NCBI GenBank assembly: GCA_038238555.1
Contig: JBBRXP010000026.1
Span: forward strand, 1 to 44,038
Source: JANNXQ01 sp038238555
GTDB taxonomy: Bacteria; Verrucomicrobiota; Verrucomicrobiia; Chthoniobacterales; Chthoniobacteraceae
Length of the DNA: 44,038 nucleotides
Direction: 5' to 3'
The first letter of the stretch is position 1. Each line of letters opens with the position of its first letter. The position numbers and the translations under genes were made by a program. The notes beneath the pieces were generated by a model. It made no database searches, was not told where the DNA came from, and saw nothing but the letters and a program-made list of their open reading frames with translations. Positions 9,852 to 19,451 of the stretch are shown here, piece after piece.

Positions 9852-10327
9852 TTACGCGAAGAGCGCGTCGAGATTCACTTCGATGTCCAGCGCGCCGTCG
9901 CGCACTACGCCGCGATCGTAGGTACGTGAATCGTCGATGGAGTGGAAGACGGTCAGCGCTTTAAGCGCAGGCTGGACCACCCAACAGTACTCTTCACGCC
10001 GTGAGCAAAGTAGGCGTCGAGCTTTTCGATCATCGAGTTGAAGCCCTGCGTTGGCGACAGGATCTCGATCGCGAGCAGCGGAATTTTTTCGATGGGATAT
10101 TGATCGTGAGACCAGTCGGTCTGCTGTGCCGGAAAGAGCGCCACATCCGGCGTGAACCTCACCCCACTAAAGATGAGGGTTGGTTCGCAGGAGATCGTGT
10201 AGCGATCCTGAAACCGACTCAGAGCGATAACGAGTTGGGGTTGGATGACTGAATGATTGAAGCTCGGCATAGGCTTGCCTCGCTCGAGTTCGTAGGCGGA
10301 CTTCTCCGGTTCGGCCATGGTGTCCAT
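9852..10327 (-). pseudogene. Uma2 family (DUF820) putative endonuclease, frameshifted
   Basis: The first reading frame (10327-9953, 124 residues) matches the N-terminal two thirds of a Uma2 protein: YELERGKPMPSFNHSVIQ, then FTPDVALFPAQ and LLAIEILSPTQGFNSMIEKL, which carry the acidic residues of this PD-(D/E)XK-like fold. After AYFAHGVKS the frame goes wrong and ends quickly. Shifting by one base near 9990 restores the family ending (YCWVVQPALKALTVFHSID and on to a TAA at 9852-9854). A single-base deletion is the simplest reading; a sequencing error would look identical. Start could be the ATG at 10327 or at 10318. Uma2 proteins are common in cyanobacteria and PVC bacteria, often in many copies, with unknown physiological role. 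Confidence 0.8.
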
Positions 10328-10369
10328 GCGCCGAGACTAAGCTAAAGATTGCGCAGTCGCCAAGCATTC

Positions 10370-10846
10370 ATGCCTCCGAGTCTCGACTCTCTCCCGCCCG
10401 CGTTTCCCATCGTCGCCGCGCTCCTCGTGGCGCTCAAGGCGTGGCACGGCTGGCGCATCGGCGCGGTGCGGCAGGCCGCCGCGCTCGTGGCACTGGTGGC
10501 CGCGGCGGTCGTGGCGGTGGTGGCTGCGCCGCACGTGCGCGCTCCGTTCGGCGCGCTGTTGCTGGGGCTCGGCGTGTATCTCGCGCTCACCATTTTGGCG
10601 GCCATCGTTTTCAAAAAGACGGGGCAGCAAAGTGTGGGCGTCATCCGTTTTGGCTACGGGTTCGGTGGTGCGGCGCTCGGCGCGTTCGCGGGGTTGCTGC
10701 TCGCGCTCATGCTGCACGTCGCGGTGATGGTGGCCGCGGGCCGCGCCGATGTGCTCGAGCAATTGCGGCGCGGTCGTTTCGAGAATGCGCTTGATGCCGC
10801 CAAAGCGAGGCCGGAGAAGGAACCCCGCCACTCCCGCCGGCACTAG
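10370..10846 (+). CDS. CvpA-like membrane protein
   Basis: This 158-residue protein starts at the ATG at 10370; the frame opens 21 bases earlier at a TTG, which seems less likely. It has about four hydrophobic segments (near 10-28, 35-55, 65-85 and 105-128) and a charged, Arg/Lys-rich tail. The opening WHGWRIGAVRQAAALVALVAA resembles the G-x-x-R-G start of CvpA (colicin V production) family membrane proteins. The stop lies 3 bases before gatB, so the two are almost certainly cotranscribed. The role of CvpA in envelope processes is poorly defined. Any small integral membrane protein would look similar, so the family call is moderate. Confidence 0.62.
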   Translation: MPPSLDSLPPAFPIVAALLVALKAWHGWRIGAVRQAAALVALVAAAVVAVVAAPHVRAPFGALLLGLGVYLALTILAAIVFKKTGQQSVGVIRFGYGFGGAALGAFAGLLLALMLHVAVMVAAGRADVLEQLRRGRFENALDAAKARPEKEPRHSRRH

Positions 10847-10849
10847 CCC

Positions 10850-12304
<1,455 letters not shown>

Positions 12305-12309
12305 TCTCT

Positions 12310-12466
12310 GGGGAGCACACGCGTCCCGCGTGTTGGTCGCCGCTTCCCGCGGCGACGAACTTTCCGAGGCGATCAACAAGATCAAGACGTCCGTTCACAT
12401 CGAACGCCCCGCGAAGTTCGTTTCGGCGGGACGCCGAAACCAACACGCGGGACGCGTGTGCTCCCC
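12310..12466. repeat. REPIN-like inverted pair of hairpins between gatB and cstA
   Basis: A perfect 28-base inverted repeat (12310-12337 against 12439-12466) brackets a 101-base core. Each arm is itself a hairpin: ACACGCG-TCC-CGCGTGT on the left and ACACGCG-GGA-CGCGTGT on the right. Immediately inside are a second pair, CGCCGC/GCGGCG near 12338-12354 and TTCGGCG-GGA-CGCCGAA near 12422-12438, then gaactt/aagttc. Four small stems in mirror order resemble REP doublets. The element lies between the convergent ends of gatB and cstA and could act as a bidirectional terminator or mRNA stabiliser. No transposase is nearby. Confidence 0.85.
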
Positions 12467-12478
12467 GGAAATGCGCTC

Positions 12479-14752
12479 TCAGCAGCAGCGATTGACGCCG
12501 GTAAAGCGGTGCTCGGTGGCGGTGAGGAAGGCGTTTTGCCGTCCGCGGGGCGATTGGATCTTTGCGCAGTCGCACACCGCCGCGCGCTCGATGGCGGACT
12601 GGCCGGACAATTCCTTGACGAGCGTGAAACCCAGCGCGGCCATGCCCATGATCGGCATCGGCCGAGGCTCGGCGAGCGCTTCGGCGGGCAGCCAGATGGG
12701 CGGCGTCTCGCTGAGCGTCGGCTCCCGCGAGTGGGCGATGAGCCGCCACCATTCGCGCACGGCCAGCGCCACGATGCAGCCCACCAGCGCGAGGAAAGCG
12801 CCGGCGACGAATGCATCGACGAGTGCGTTGCGATGCTGCGTGCGATTGATCTTCACGGCTTTTGCGTCGCCGATTTTTTCCAGCGCCGGAAGTTTTTCAT
12901 CGAGCGCGCGCGCGCCAGCAAGGAAGCCGATCTTCGGATTCTCGTGCCAGATTTTTTGCACCGCCGCCGTGCTCGTGACGGCGAGCAGCCACGCCAGCGG
13001 AACGAGCGTCACCAGCGCAAGCAGCGGCGTGCGGCCACGCGCGAGTTGCATCTTCAACAGGATGGTGGTGGCAAGGCAGAGCGCGATGCTGGCGAGGAGT
13101 TGATTGGCGATGCCGAAGATGGGCCACAGCGCTTTGGTGCCGCCCTCGGGATCGGTCACGCCGCCGAGCAAAAAGTATCCCCACGCGGCGACGATGAGCG
13201 CGCTGGCAAAGAGATTGGCGAATACGTTGCGCGTGTTGCCGAGCGGCCGCCACACGTGGCCCAGCGCGTCCTGGATGAGATAGCGGCCCACGCGCGTGCC
13301 GGCGTCGAGGGTGGTTAGAATGAAGAGCGCCTCGAACATGAGCGCGAAGTGGTACCAGACGCCGAGCAGCCCTTTTCCAAACACGCCGGCGAAGATGTGC
13401 GCCATGCCGACGGCCAGCGTGGCCGCGCCGCCGGTGCGGCCAAAGAGCGTCTTCTCCTGCACCGTCTCGGCGAGGTCGCGCATCTGCTCGACGGACACGG
13501 AAAAAGGCGCGCCGTAACCATTCACCTGCGCCACCGTGGCGGCGGCGACATCGGGCGCGGCGACCTTGATGTTCATGCTCAGATACACGCCGGGATCGAG
13601 CGTGCAGGCGGCGATCATGGCCATGATGGCGACGAGCGATTCAAGGCACATGGCCCCATACCCCACAGGCCGCGCGTAGCTTTCGCGCGTGATAATTTTC
13701 GGCGTGATGCCGCTCGAGATGAGCGCGTGAAATCCGCTGATGGCACCGCACGCGATGGTGATGAAACAAAACGGAAACACCTTGCCCGGCACGACCGGCC
13801 CCGAGCCATCCACAAAGCGCGTGAACGCCGGCATGTGCAGATGCGGCAGCACCAGAAAGCATCCCGCGGCGAGCGCGAAGATGGTGCCGAGCTTCATGAA
13901 CGTGCTGAGATAATCCCGCGGTGCGAGCAGCAGCCACACCGGCAGCACACTCGCCGCAAGCGCGTAGCCGATGATCCACTTTGCGAGCGTGAGCCCCGGC
14001 ACGGTGAAGACAGGCGACCACTGCGCGGAAGCGTGCACGAATTGCCCGCCCCACACCGCGAGCAGCAGCAGCACCACGCCGATGATCGAGCCTTCGAGCA
14101 CCTTGCCCACGCGCACCCAGCGCAGGTAACCGCCCATGAGCATCGCGATGGGAATGGTCGCGCCGACGGTGAAGACGCCCCATGGCGATTCGGCCAGCGC
14201 ATTCACCACCACGAGCGCGAGCACCGCGAGGAGGATGATCATGATGGAAAGAATCGCCACCGTGCCGATGACGCCGGCGAGCGAATTGAGTTCGTCCTTC
14301 ACCATCTGCGCCAGCGAGCGGCCGTCGCGGCGCATCGAGGAAGCCAGGATGATGAAGTCCTGCACCGCGCCACCGAGCACCACGCCGATCAAGATCCACA
14401 GCGAGCCCGGCAGGTATCCAAACTGCGCCGCAAGCACCGGCCCCACCAGCGGCCCCGGCCCGCTGATGGCCGCGAAGTGATGGCCGAAGACGATCCACTT
14501 GTTTGTCTTCACGAAATCCTTGCCGTCCTCGTGGACTTCGCACGGCGTGGCGCGCCGGTCGTCGAGCGCAAGCACTTTGGCCGCGATCCATTTCGAGTAA
14601 AAGCGATAGCCGATGGCGTACGAGCACAGCGCCGCGGTGAGCAGGTAAGCCGAGTTGATCGCCTCGCCGCGACGCGTGGCCAGGACGAAGAATGCGGCGG
14701 CGCCGACGATGGCGACGACGAGCCAGACGAGGAGGGAGACGGATTTTTTCAC
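12479..14752 (-). CDS. cstA: CstA family carbon-starvation (peptide/pyruvate) transporter
   Basis: The protein has 757 residues starting at a GTG (14752), with MKKSVSLLVWLVV as the first membrane segment. It has many transmembrane helices and the CstA hallmark TNKWIVFGHHFAAISGPGP, followed by VLGGAVQDFIILASSMRRDG. The C-terminal DUF4161-like part (GGVTDPEGGTKALWPIFGIANQLLASIAL) is present. In Escherichia coli CstA is induced on carbon starvation, and CstA-family members have been linked to peptide and pyruvate uptake. The substrate here is unknown. The far C-terminus (about the last 35 residues) is polar and Cys-containing and may be a local extension. It is convergent with gatB and divergent from the DUF4142 gene. 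Confidence 0.95.
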   Translation of the reverse strand: MKKSVSLLVWLVVAIVGAAAFFVLATRRGEAINSAYLLTAALCSYAIGYRFYSKWIAAKVLALDDRRATPCEVHEDGKDFVKTNKWIVFGHHFAAISGPGPLVGPVLAAQFGYLPGSLWILIGVVLGGAVQDFIILASSMRRDGRSLAQMVKDELNSLAGVIGTVAILSIMIILLAVLALVVVNALAESPWGVFTVGATIPIAMLMGGYLRWVRVGKVLEGSIIGVVLLLLAVWGGQFVHASAQWSPVFTVPGLTLAKWIIGYALAASVLPVWLLLAPRDYLSTFMKLGTIFALAAGCFLVLPHLHMPAFTRFVDGSGPVVPGKVFPFCFITIACGAISGFHALISSGITPKIITRESYARPVGYGAMCLESLVAIMAMIAACTLDPGVYLSMNIKVAAPDVAAATVAQVNGYGAPFSVSVEQMRDLAETVQEKTLFGRTGGAATLAVGMAHIFAGVFGKGLLGVWYHFALMFEALFILTTLDAGTRVGRYLIQDALGHVWRPLGNTRNVFANLFASALIVAAWGYFLLGGVTDPEGGTKALWPIFGIANQLLASIALCLATTILLKMQLARGRTPLLALVTLVPLAWLLAVTSTAAVQKIWHENPKIGFLAGARALDEKLPALEKIGDAKAVKINRTQHRNALVDAFVAGAFLALVGCIVALAVREWWRLIAHSREPTLSETPPIWLPAEALAEPRPMPIMGMAALGFTLVKELSGQSAIERAAVCDCAKIQSPRGRQNAFLTATEHRFTGVNRCC

Positions 14753-14839
14753 GACGCTGCAAGCGTGTAACCGACGCCGGCGTCAATGGGAACCAACAAC
14801 GTCTTGCGGCGCTATGCATCGTGTGTTGAATGCACTGCC

Positions 14840-15367
14840 ATGAAACTTCTCCGTCTCTCGATCCTGCTCGCATTCAGTGCCGCCAGCTTCGGCGCGCCGC
14901 CAGCCACCAAGCCCGCTCCGCTCGGCGATCAGGAAAAGCATTTCGTGAAAGAAGCCGCCGAAGCGCAGCTCAACGCGCAGCTTCTCTCGAGCATGGGCAT
15001 GCGCAGCCTCACCGCCGCGGATCCCGTCAAGAAGCTCACTGCGAAAGTCAACGCCGAGCTCCTCAAAGTGTGGGAGGAATTTGCGACGGTCGGCATGGCC
15101 AAGGGCGCGCAAGTCCCCACCGAAGTAGGCCACACCGACAAAGCCGCGGCGGGCAAGATCGGGAAACTTCCGGCGGACAAATTGGACAAGGAACTCATCA
15201 AGGAACTCGCCAAAGAGTCGAAGAAAACGGCGAGGATTTTCGACACCGCCGGCAAGTCATTGCGCGACCCGGAATTCAAAACATTCGTGGACAAGTGGGC
15301 GCCTGCGCTCAAGACGCAGAGCGAAGAATTGCAGCAGCTCGAGGACACGCTGAAGAAGAGCAAATAG
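14840..15367 (+). CDS. Secreted DUF4142-like protein
   Basis: From the ATG at 14840 the protein has 175 residues with a signal peptide (MKLLRLSILLAFSAASFGAP). The mature part is helical and Lys/Ala/Leu-rich. It has the DUF4142 pattern: FVKEAAEAQLNAQLLSS near the start, an opening helix bundle, and a C-terminal DPEFKTFVDKWAPALKTQSEELQQLED helix. DUF4142 is a periplasmic ferritin-like four-helix family of unknown function. The two His residues expected from a classical metal-binding member are not all visible (FVK instead of FV-x-x-A-A-x-G-G-x-x-E), so this is a divergent member. It may be regulated independently, as it is divergent from cstA over an 87-base gap. Confidence 0.65.
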   Translation: MKLLRLSILLAFSAASFGAPPATKPAPLGDQEKHFVKEAAEAQLNAQLLSSMGMRSLTAADPVKKLTAKVNAELLKVWEEFATVGMAKGAQVPTEVGHTDKAAAGKIGKLPADKLDKELIKELAKESKKTARIFDTAGKSLRDPEFKTFVDKWAPALKTQSEELQQLEDTLKKSK

Positions 15368-15504
15368 CGCGTAAGCTCGAGGGTGGCCGACCGCTGCGCT
15401 GGCTGGGTTGATTCAACACCGAGACACGAAGCACGAGCGCTTCAGGCGAAGATTTGTGGCCGGGGGGATTTCTCCCTTGTGGCGTCCCGGCGCCGCCGTG
15501 GAAG

Positions 15505-17280
15505 TCAGCGCGGCCCTGCGGTTACTTTGTAACTCAGCTTCTTCGGCGCCGGGGCGACGCCGGGCTTGGGATAGTCGCCGGCGATCTGGCGTTCGGAGGT
15601 CGGCACGATGCGGCGGGCGCCCTTGGCGTTATTGCGCCAGCCGTTAGGATCCGCGTATTCGTTGCCGGTGTGAGCGAGGCCGGAGACCTGGTCTTCCAGT
15701 CCGGTGCCGTAGCCTTGCTTGATGACTGTAGGGGTAACGAAGACGAGTAGGTTGCGCTTGTTGCGCTGGTTCAGGCGCTCCTGAAAAAGATAACCAAGGA
15801 TGGGGATGTCGCCGATGACGGGAACCTTGGTGCGGCCTTTGGTTTGTTCATCCTGGAGCAAGCCGCCGATGGCGAGGGTATCGCCGCTCTTGATGAGAAC
15901 GTTGGAGTCGAGCGTGCGCTTGTCGATGATGGGGCTGGTGACCGTGGCCCCGCCGAAGACGAAGGTGGCATCGCCGACTTTGTTACTGATCTCTGGCTTC
16001 ACATTGAGAGTTACAAAGTCGTCCTTGTTGATGGAAGGGAGGACCACCAGCGTGTTGCCAAACTCTTTGTCCTGAAAGCCGCTGAAGACTGCCTGCGCGG
16101 TCTGCTCATTAAAGTTTAACTGCGGCACAGGCTGGAGGCGGGTGATCTTGATCTCGGCCTTCATATTGTTGGCGGTGACCACGCGCGGGTGGGCGAGAAA
16201 TTGAGCGTCGCTGTCTTCATTGAGCAGGCGCAGCGTGGCCGACAATTGGGGCACGGAGAGGATGGCAAATTGACCGGCGATCGCGTCGCCGAATCCTCCG
16301 CCGAACCCGCCGTTCAAGATTTGATCGAAAGGCTGAAGCGTCCTTGAGGTGGTATCGACAATCACGGAGTTGAGCGGCCCGTCGGTCACGTCGATGCCCG
16401 ACCCGCTGTGGGCGGGGGTGTTGGCCTTTGGGACTCCGATGCCGCTGGGGCCGCTTCCGCCGTACCGGATGGTCTGCGGTGTGGAGGAGCTGCCGACGAC
16501 GCCGGCCCAATTGATGCCGTAGCTCTGTTTCGGATTGGCGGTAACTTCCACGAGTCGCGCCTCGATCATCACTTGCTGGGTGGGGCGGTCGATGGTCTCG
16601 AGGAAAAGGATGATCTTGTCGAGGTTCGAGCGGTTCTCGCGGTAGAAAACGGTGTTGGTGCGTTGATCGATCTGCGCCGCCACCTGGCTCTGGAGCTGGC
16701 CTTGAAGCAGGGGGAGGACATCCTTGGCCTGCGCATAACTGAGCGTGAAATTGCCGCTCTCGGTCGGCTCCTTTGCTTTCTCGGCGGGGGTCTTGATGAA
16801 ATAGACTCCCTTCTGCTCATCCATCACGAGGCCCTTGGCGGTGACGATGATGTCGATGGCTTCGCGCGGTGACTTATCCTCGATGCGCATGTTGACCGTG
16901 CCGGCGCTCGTCGTCACGGCATCGCTCACGACGATGTTCATTTTCGCCTGCCGCGCGAGGGTGCGCAGCACGAGGTCGATCGGGTCGCCTTGAAAATCGT
17001 TGAGCTTTGAAGAGACGGTGAGCGTGCCCGCGGCGCCTTCGGTCCCGGCGCTCGGAAGAGTGGAGATGCCGCCGGGTTCCACGACCGGCGGCGGCTCGAT
17101 GGGCGCGGGCGGCACGGTCACTTGCGAGGAAAGGGGCGGCGCCGCGGGCGCCTGGATCGGCGGCTCGATGGGCGCGGGCGCGGTGGGTGTCGGCGCGATG
17201 GGTGGCGGAGGATTCTGCGCCAGAGCCGGGCTCAGCGAGAGCGCCGCGCATGCGAGGAGGGTCGGATTGAATTTGGCCAT
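15505..17280 (-). CDS. Secretin (GspD/PilQ superfamily outer-membrane channel)
   Basis: From the ATG at 17280 the protein has 591 residues. The frame is open much further upstream but that region overlaps trpF in antiframe. It has a signal peptide (MAKFNPTLLACAALSLSPALAQ), a Pro-rich linker to about 65, an N0/STN-like domain (DLVLRTLARQAKMNIVVSD), an N1-type repeat (SYAQAKDVLPLLQGQL, ending FLETIDRPTQQVMIEARLVEV) and the secretin beta-barrel domain. The barrel shows SDAQFLAHPRVVTANN, VLIKSGDTLAIGGLL and VPVIGDIPILGYLF, all textbook. A short tail of about 70 residues follows. Secretins form multimeric outer-membrane gates for type II secretion or type IV pili. No other secretion genes are in the window, so the cognate machine cannot be told. 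It lies 71 bases downstream of trpF on the same strand. Confidence 0.93.
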   Translation of the reverse strand: MAKFNPTLLACAALSLSPALAQNPPPPIAPTPTAPAPIEPPIQAPAAPPLSSQVTVPPAPIEPPPVVEPGGISTLPSAGTEGAAGTLTVSSKLNDFQGDPIDLVLRTLARQAKMNIVVSDAVTTSAGTVNMRIEDKSPREAIDIIVTAKGLVMDEQKGVYFIKTPAEKAKEPTESGNFTLSYAQAKDVLPLLQGQLQSQVAAQIDQRTNTVFYRENRSNLDKIILFLETIDRPTQQVMIEARLVEVTANPKQSYGINWAGVVGSSSTPQTIRYGGSGPSGIGVPKANTPAHSGSGIDVTDGPLNSVIVDTTSRTLQPFDQILNGGFGGGFGDAIAGQFAILSVPQLSATLRLLNEDSDAQFLAHPRVVTANNMKAEIKITRLQPVPQLNFNEQTAQAVFSGFQDKEFGNTLVVLPSINKDDFVTLNVKPEISNKVGDATFVFGGATVTSPIIDKRTLDSNVLIKSGDTLAIGGLLQDEQTKGRTKVPVIGDIPILGYLFQERLNQRNKRNLLVFVTPTVIKQGYGTGLEDQVSGLAHTGNEYADPNGWRNNAKGARRIVPTSERQIAGDYPKPGVAPAPKKLSYKVTAGPR

Positions 17281-17351
17281 GTCGTGTGTGGGCTTTCTGA
17301 ATTCGAGGTTTGCAACTCGAATAGCACGATGCAGGCCAGCACCCGCGGCGC

Positions 17352-18020
17352 TCAACTTTCCGCGGTGACCGCGTGGAGAAATGCTTTCATCCGCTCGCCG
17401 CTCTTGCGCCTCGCACTCGCCTGCTCTTCCACGCCGCTCGCCACATCCACCGCAAAGGGCCGCACCGTGCGGATGGCTTCCGCCACATTCTCCGGCCGCA
17501 AACCGCCGGCGAGGATGATGGAGAGCGTCGGATGCCGGCGCGCAAATTCCGCCGCCGCGCCAAAGTCGATGCGCACGCCGGTGCCGCCAAAGGCAGCGCC
17601 CGCGTCGGCATCCAGCAGGATGTGTCGCGTGGAAAAGCGATCCGCGTCCGCCGCATCGCGCAAGCGCAGCGCCTTGATGAATGGGCTCCCCGATGCGGTG
17701 GCGAAACGCGAGCAGTATTCGGGATCTTCGTCGCCGTGAAATTGCACGAGGTCGATGGCCGCGTGGGCCGCGACGCGCACTGCTTCGTCGAGCGGCACAT
17801 TCACGAGCACGGCCACCTTTGTCGCGGAGGACGGGAGCGCGGCGATCCATTGCGCTTCCCGGTCCAACTCGATGAAGCGCCGGGAGCCAGGAAACAAATT
17901 GAACCCGAGCGCATCCGCCCCGAGCGCGACGGCCGCGAGCGCATCGTCGCGATTGGTGACGCCGCAAAACTTCACCCGCACACGCGAGCCACCGCCGCGC
18001 AGAAATTCGTCATTCGTCAT
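17352..18020 (-). CDS. trpF: Phosphoribosylanthranilate isomerase
   Basis: TrpF converts N-(5-phosphoribosyl)anthranilate to CdRP in tryptophan synthesis. From the ATG at 18020 it has 222 residues. Visible family motifs are VKFCGVTNRDDA with the catalytic Cys, DALGFNLFPGSRRFI, VNVPLDEAV, DLVQFHGDEDPEYC, LLDADAGAAFGGTG with the catalytic Asp, and ILAGGLRPENV. The ATG overlaps the TGA of the upstream holin-like gene as ATGA, which favours this start and suggests translational coupling. A GTG about 13 codons later would give the more usual length. No other trp gene is present. The stop codon sits in a short trace of the heptamer repeat described elsewhere (AAAGTTGAGC). Confidence 0.96.
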   Translation of the reverse strand: MTNDEFLRGGGSRVRVKFCGVTNRDDALAAVALGADALGFNLFPGSRRFIELDREAQWIAALPSSATKVAVLVNVPLDEAVRVAAHAAIDLVQFHGDEDPEYCSRFATASGSPFIKALRLRDAADADRFSTRHILLDADAGAAFGGTGVRIDFGAAAEFARRHPTLSIILAGGLRPENVAEAIRTVRPFAVDVASGVEEQASARRKSGERMKAFLHAVTAES

Positions 18021-18436
18021 TCCACCACCCGCCCCCGCACCTGCTTCATCTGCCCGTGGTGGGTGAGGATGTGATACTGCCCGTCGCCACCCTTGAAGAC
18101 GATGCTGAGCGTCCAGTTCACCACGCTCACGATGATGGATCCGAAGAAGGCGTTCCAAAATCCATCGACATGAAAGCCCGGTACGAGGCTGCCGGCAAAC
18201 CACAGCGTGAACGCATTCACCACGAGGATGAACAAGCCGAGCGTGAGGATGATGAAGGGCACGCTCAAGAGCAGGAGCACGGGGCGCAGGAACGCGTTGA
18301 CGATGCCGAGAAAGAGCGCCATGCCGATGAGCGCGCCCCAGCCCTCGACGTGCATGCCGGTGAGCTTCACGGCCACGGCCACGGCGAGCGTGGTGCACAG
18401 CCAGCGGATGAGGAACGCTTTGAGGCCCGGATTCAT
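18017..18436 (-). CDS. Four-TMS membrane protein, phage holin IV (PF04020-like) family
   Basis: This protein has 139 residues from the ATG at 18436 (MNPGLKAFLIRWLCTTLAVAV). It has four hydrophobic segments, and the centre IGMALFLGIVNAFLRPVLLLL and LTLGLFILVVNAFTLWFAGSLVPGF are typical of the widespread YvlD/holin superfamily IV proteins. Despite the name, these are ordinary chromosomal membrane proteins of unknown role. There is no phage gene nearby. The last ~30 residues (GGDGQYHILTHHGQMKQVRGRVVE) form a soluble tail that is not part of the core family. It overlaps trpF by four bases. Confidence 0.85.
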   Translation of the reverse strand: MNPGLKAFLIRWLCTTLAVAVAVKLTGMHVEGWGALIGMALFLGIVNAFLRPVLLLLSVPFIILTLGLFILVVNAFTLWFAGSLVPGFHVDGFWNAFFGSIIVSVVNWTLSIVFKGGDGQYHILTHHGQMKQVRGRVVE

Positions 18437-18500
18437 GCCGGCAAAAATGCACCGCCGGCCCACGCTTGCCAACGCGCATTTCGCTCCTAGCATCCGCCGC

Positions 18501-19430
18501 GTGCGCGCCACTTCGTTGTTGTTGATCGGCCTCGGGATGGCGATGGGTTTCGCGCTTCTCGCGCAGCAGCCGGGAGCCATGTCGGAGGAGGAAAAGAAGC
18601 GCGCCTTTCTCCGTGCGCGCGAGGAGATGAAGACGATCCCCGCCACGCCGTCGCCGGAAGCCACGCCCAAGCCAAAGCCCCGGCCCATGCGCACCACTCC
18701 AGCGCCCGCGACGCCCACCCCGAAGCCCACCCCGAAGCCCGAGCCGACGCCAAAGCCGCCGCCGCGCACCACTCCGCGGCCAGGCACGCCGCCGCCGGTG
18801 ACGCCGAAGCCGCGGCCCGCGACTCCCGAGCCGCAGGCGCCCGTGGTCATCGAAAAGAGCGCGAGCCGCGAACTCGAGCCGGCGAAACCCGACCGCAGCG
18901 GTTGGTTCGGCTGGGGGACGAAGTTCAAATTTCTCACCCAGAAAAATCGCAACGAAATCGACAACGCCAATGTGCAGCGGCAGCGCTGGCGTTACATCGT
19001 GGTGCACAACAGCGGCACGCGGCAGGGCAACGCGAAGGCCTTCGACTACTACCACCGCAACGTGCGCAAGATGCCCAATGGGCTGGCCTACCAGTTTGTG
19101 ATCGGCAACGGCTCCTCGAGCGGCGATGGCGAGATCGAGATCGGTAACCGTTGGCGGCGGCAGATTGGCGGCGGCCACGTCCACAGCGACCACCTCAACA
19201 ACATCGCCCTCGGCATCTGCCTGGTGGGCGATTTCAACCGCGACCGGCCCACGCAAAAACAAATCGACGCGCTCGACGAACTCATCCGCTACCTGCGCAA
19301 TCGCGTGGGCAAGACCGAGGGCAAAGTTGCCATCGTCAAGCCGCACCGCGAGATCAATCCCCCGCGCTGGCCCACCGACTGCCCCGGCGATCGCTTCCCG
19401 TATGGGATGCTGCATCGGACGTACGATTGA
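18501..19430 (+). CDS. N-acetylmuramoyl-L-alanine amidase-like (PGRP fold) protein with Pro-rich linker
   Basis: The GTG at 18501 gives 309 residues opening with a membrane/signal segment (TSLLLIGLGMAMGFALLAQQ). In-frame upstream sequence is open, but it overlaps the divergent holin-like gene and looks non-coding, so the start is uncertain. Residues about 50-120 form a long Pro/Thr/Lys linker of TPKP-type repeats that could span the envelope. The C-terminal part is an amidase_2/PGRP domain with YIVVHNSGT, YQFVIGNG, the IALGICLVGDFN core and PHREINPPRWPTDCPG; the His of VVHNS, the His of KPHRE and the Cys of TDCPG fit the zinc ligands. It probably cleaves the peptide from peptidoglycan. It is the first gene of a run with the epimerase (21-base gap) and dctA. 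Confidence 0.82.
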   Translation: MRATSLLLIGLGMAMGFALLAQQPGAMSEEEKKRAFLRAREEMKTIPATPSPEATPKPKPRPMRTTPAPATPTPKPTPKPEPTPKPPPRTTPRPGTPPPVTPKPRPATPEPQAPVVIEKSASRELEPAKPDRSGWFGWGTKFKFLTQKNRNEIDNANVQRQRWRYIVVHNSGTRQGNAKAFDYYHRNVRKMPNGLAYQFVIGNGSSSGDGEIEIGNRWRRQIGGGHVHSDHLNNIALGICLVGDFNRDRPTQKQIDALDELIRYLRNRVGKTEGKVAIVKPHREINPPRWPTDCPGDRFPYGMLHRTYD

Positions 19431-19451
19431 GACCTTCACCCGCTACTTCCC

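Noticed and set aside
12330..13103. Plus-strand frame of 257 codons starting in the gatB/cstA repeat
   Set aside because: It is Ser/Arg-rich, starts in palindromic repeat sequence and runs antisense to cstA.
13349..14770. Long plus-strand frame (473 codons) across cstA
   Set aside because: It is His/Arg/Glu-rich, has no motif and lies antisense to a well-supported CstA; it is a GC-driven shadow frame.
17281..17967. N-terminal extension of the secretin frame
   Set aside because: The extension lies over trpF and its codons do not look like protein; a good signal peptide begins at 17280.
18017..18436. Phage origin for the holin-like gene
   Set aside because: The superfamily IV holin-like family is a common chromosomal family, and there is no other phage gene in the area.
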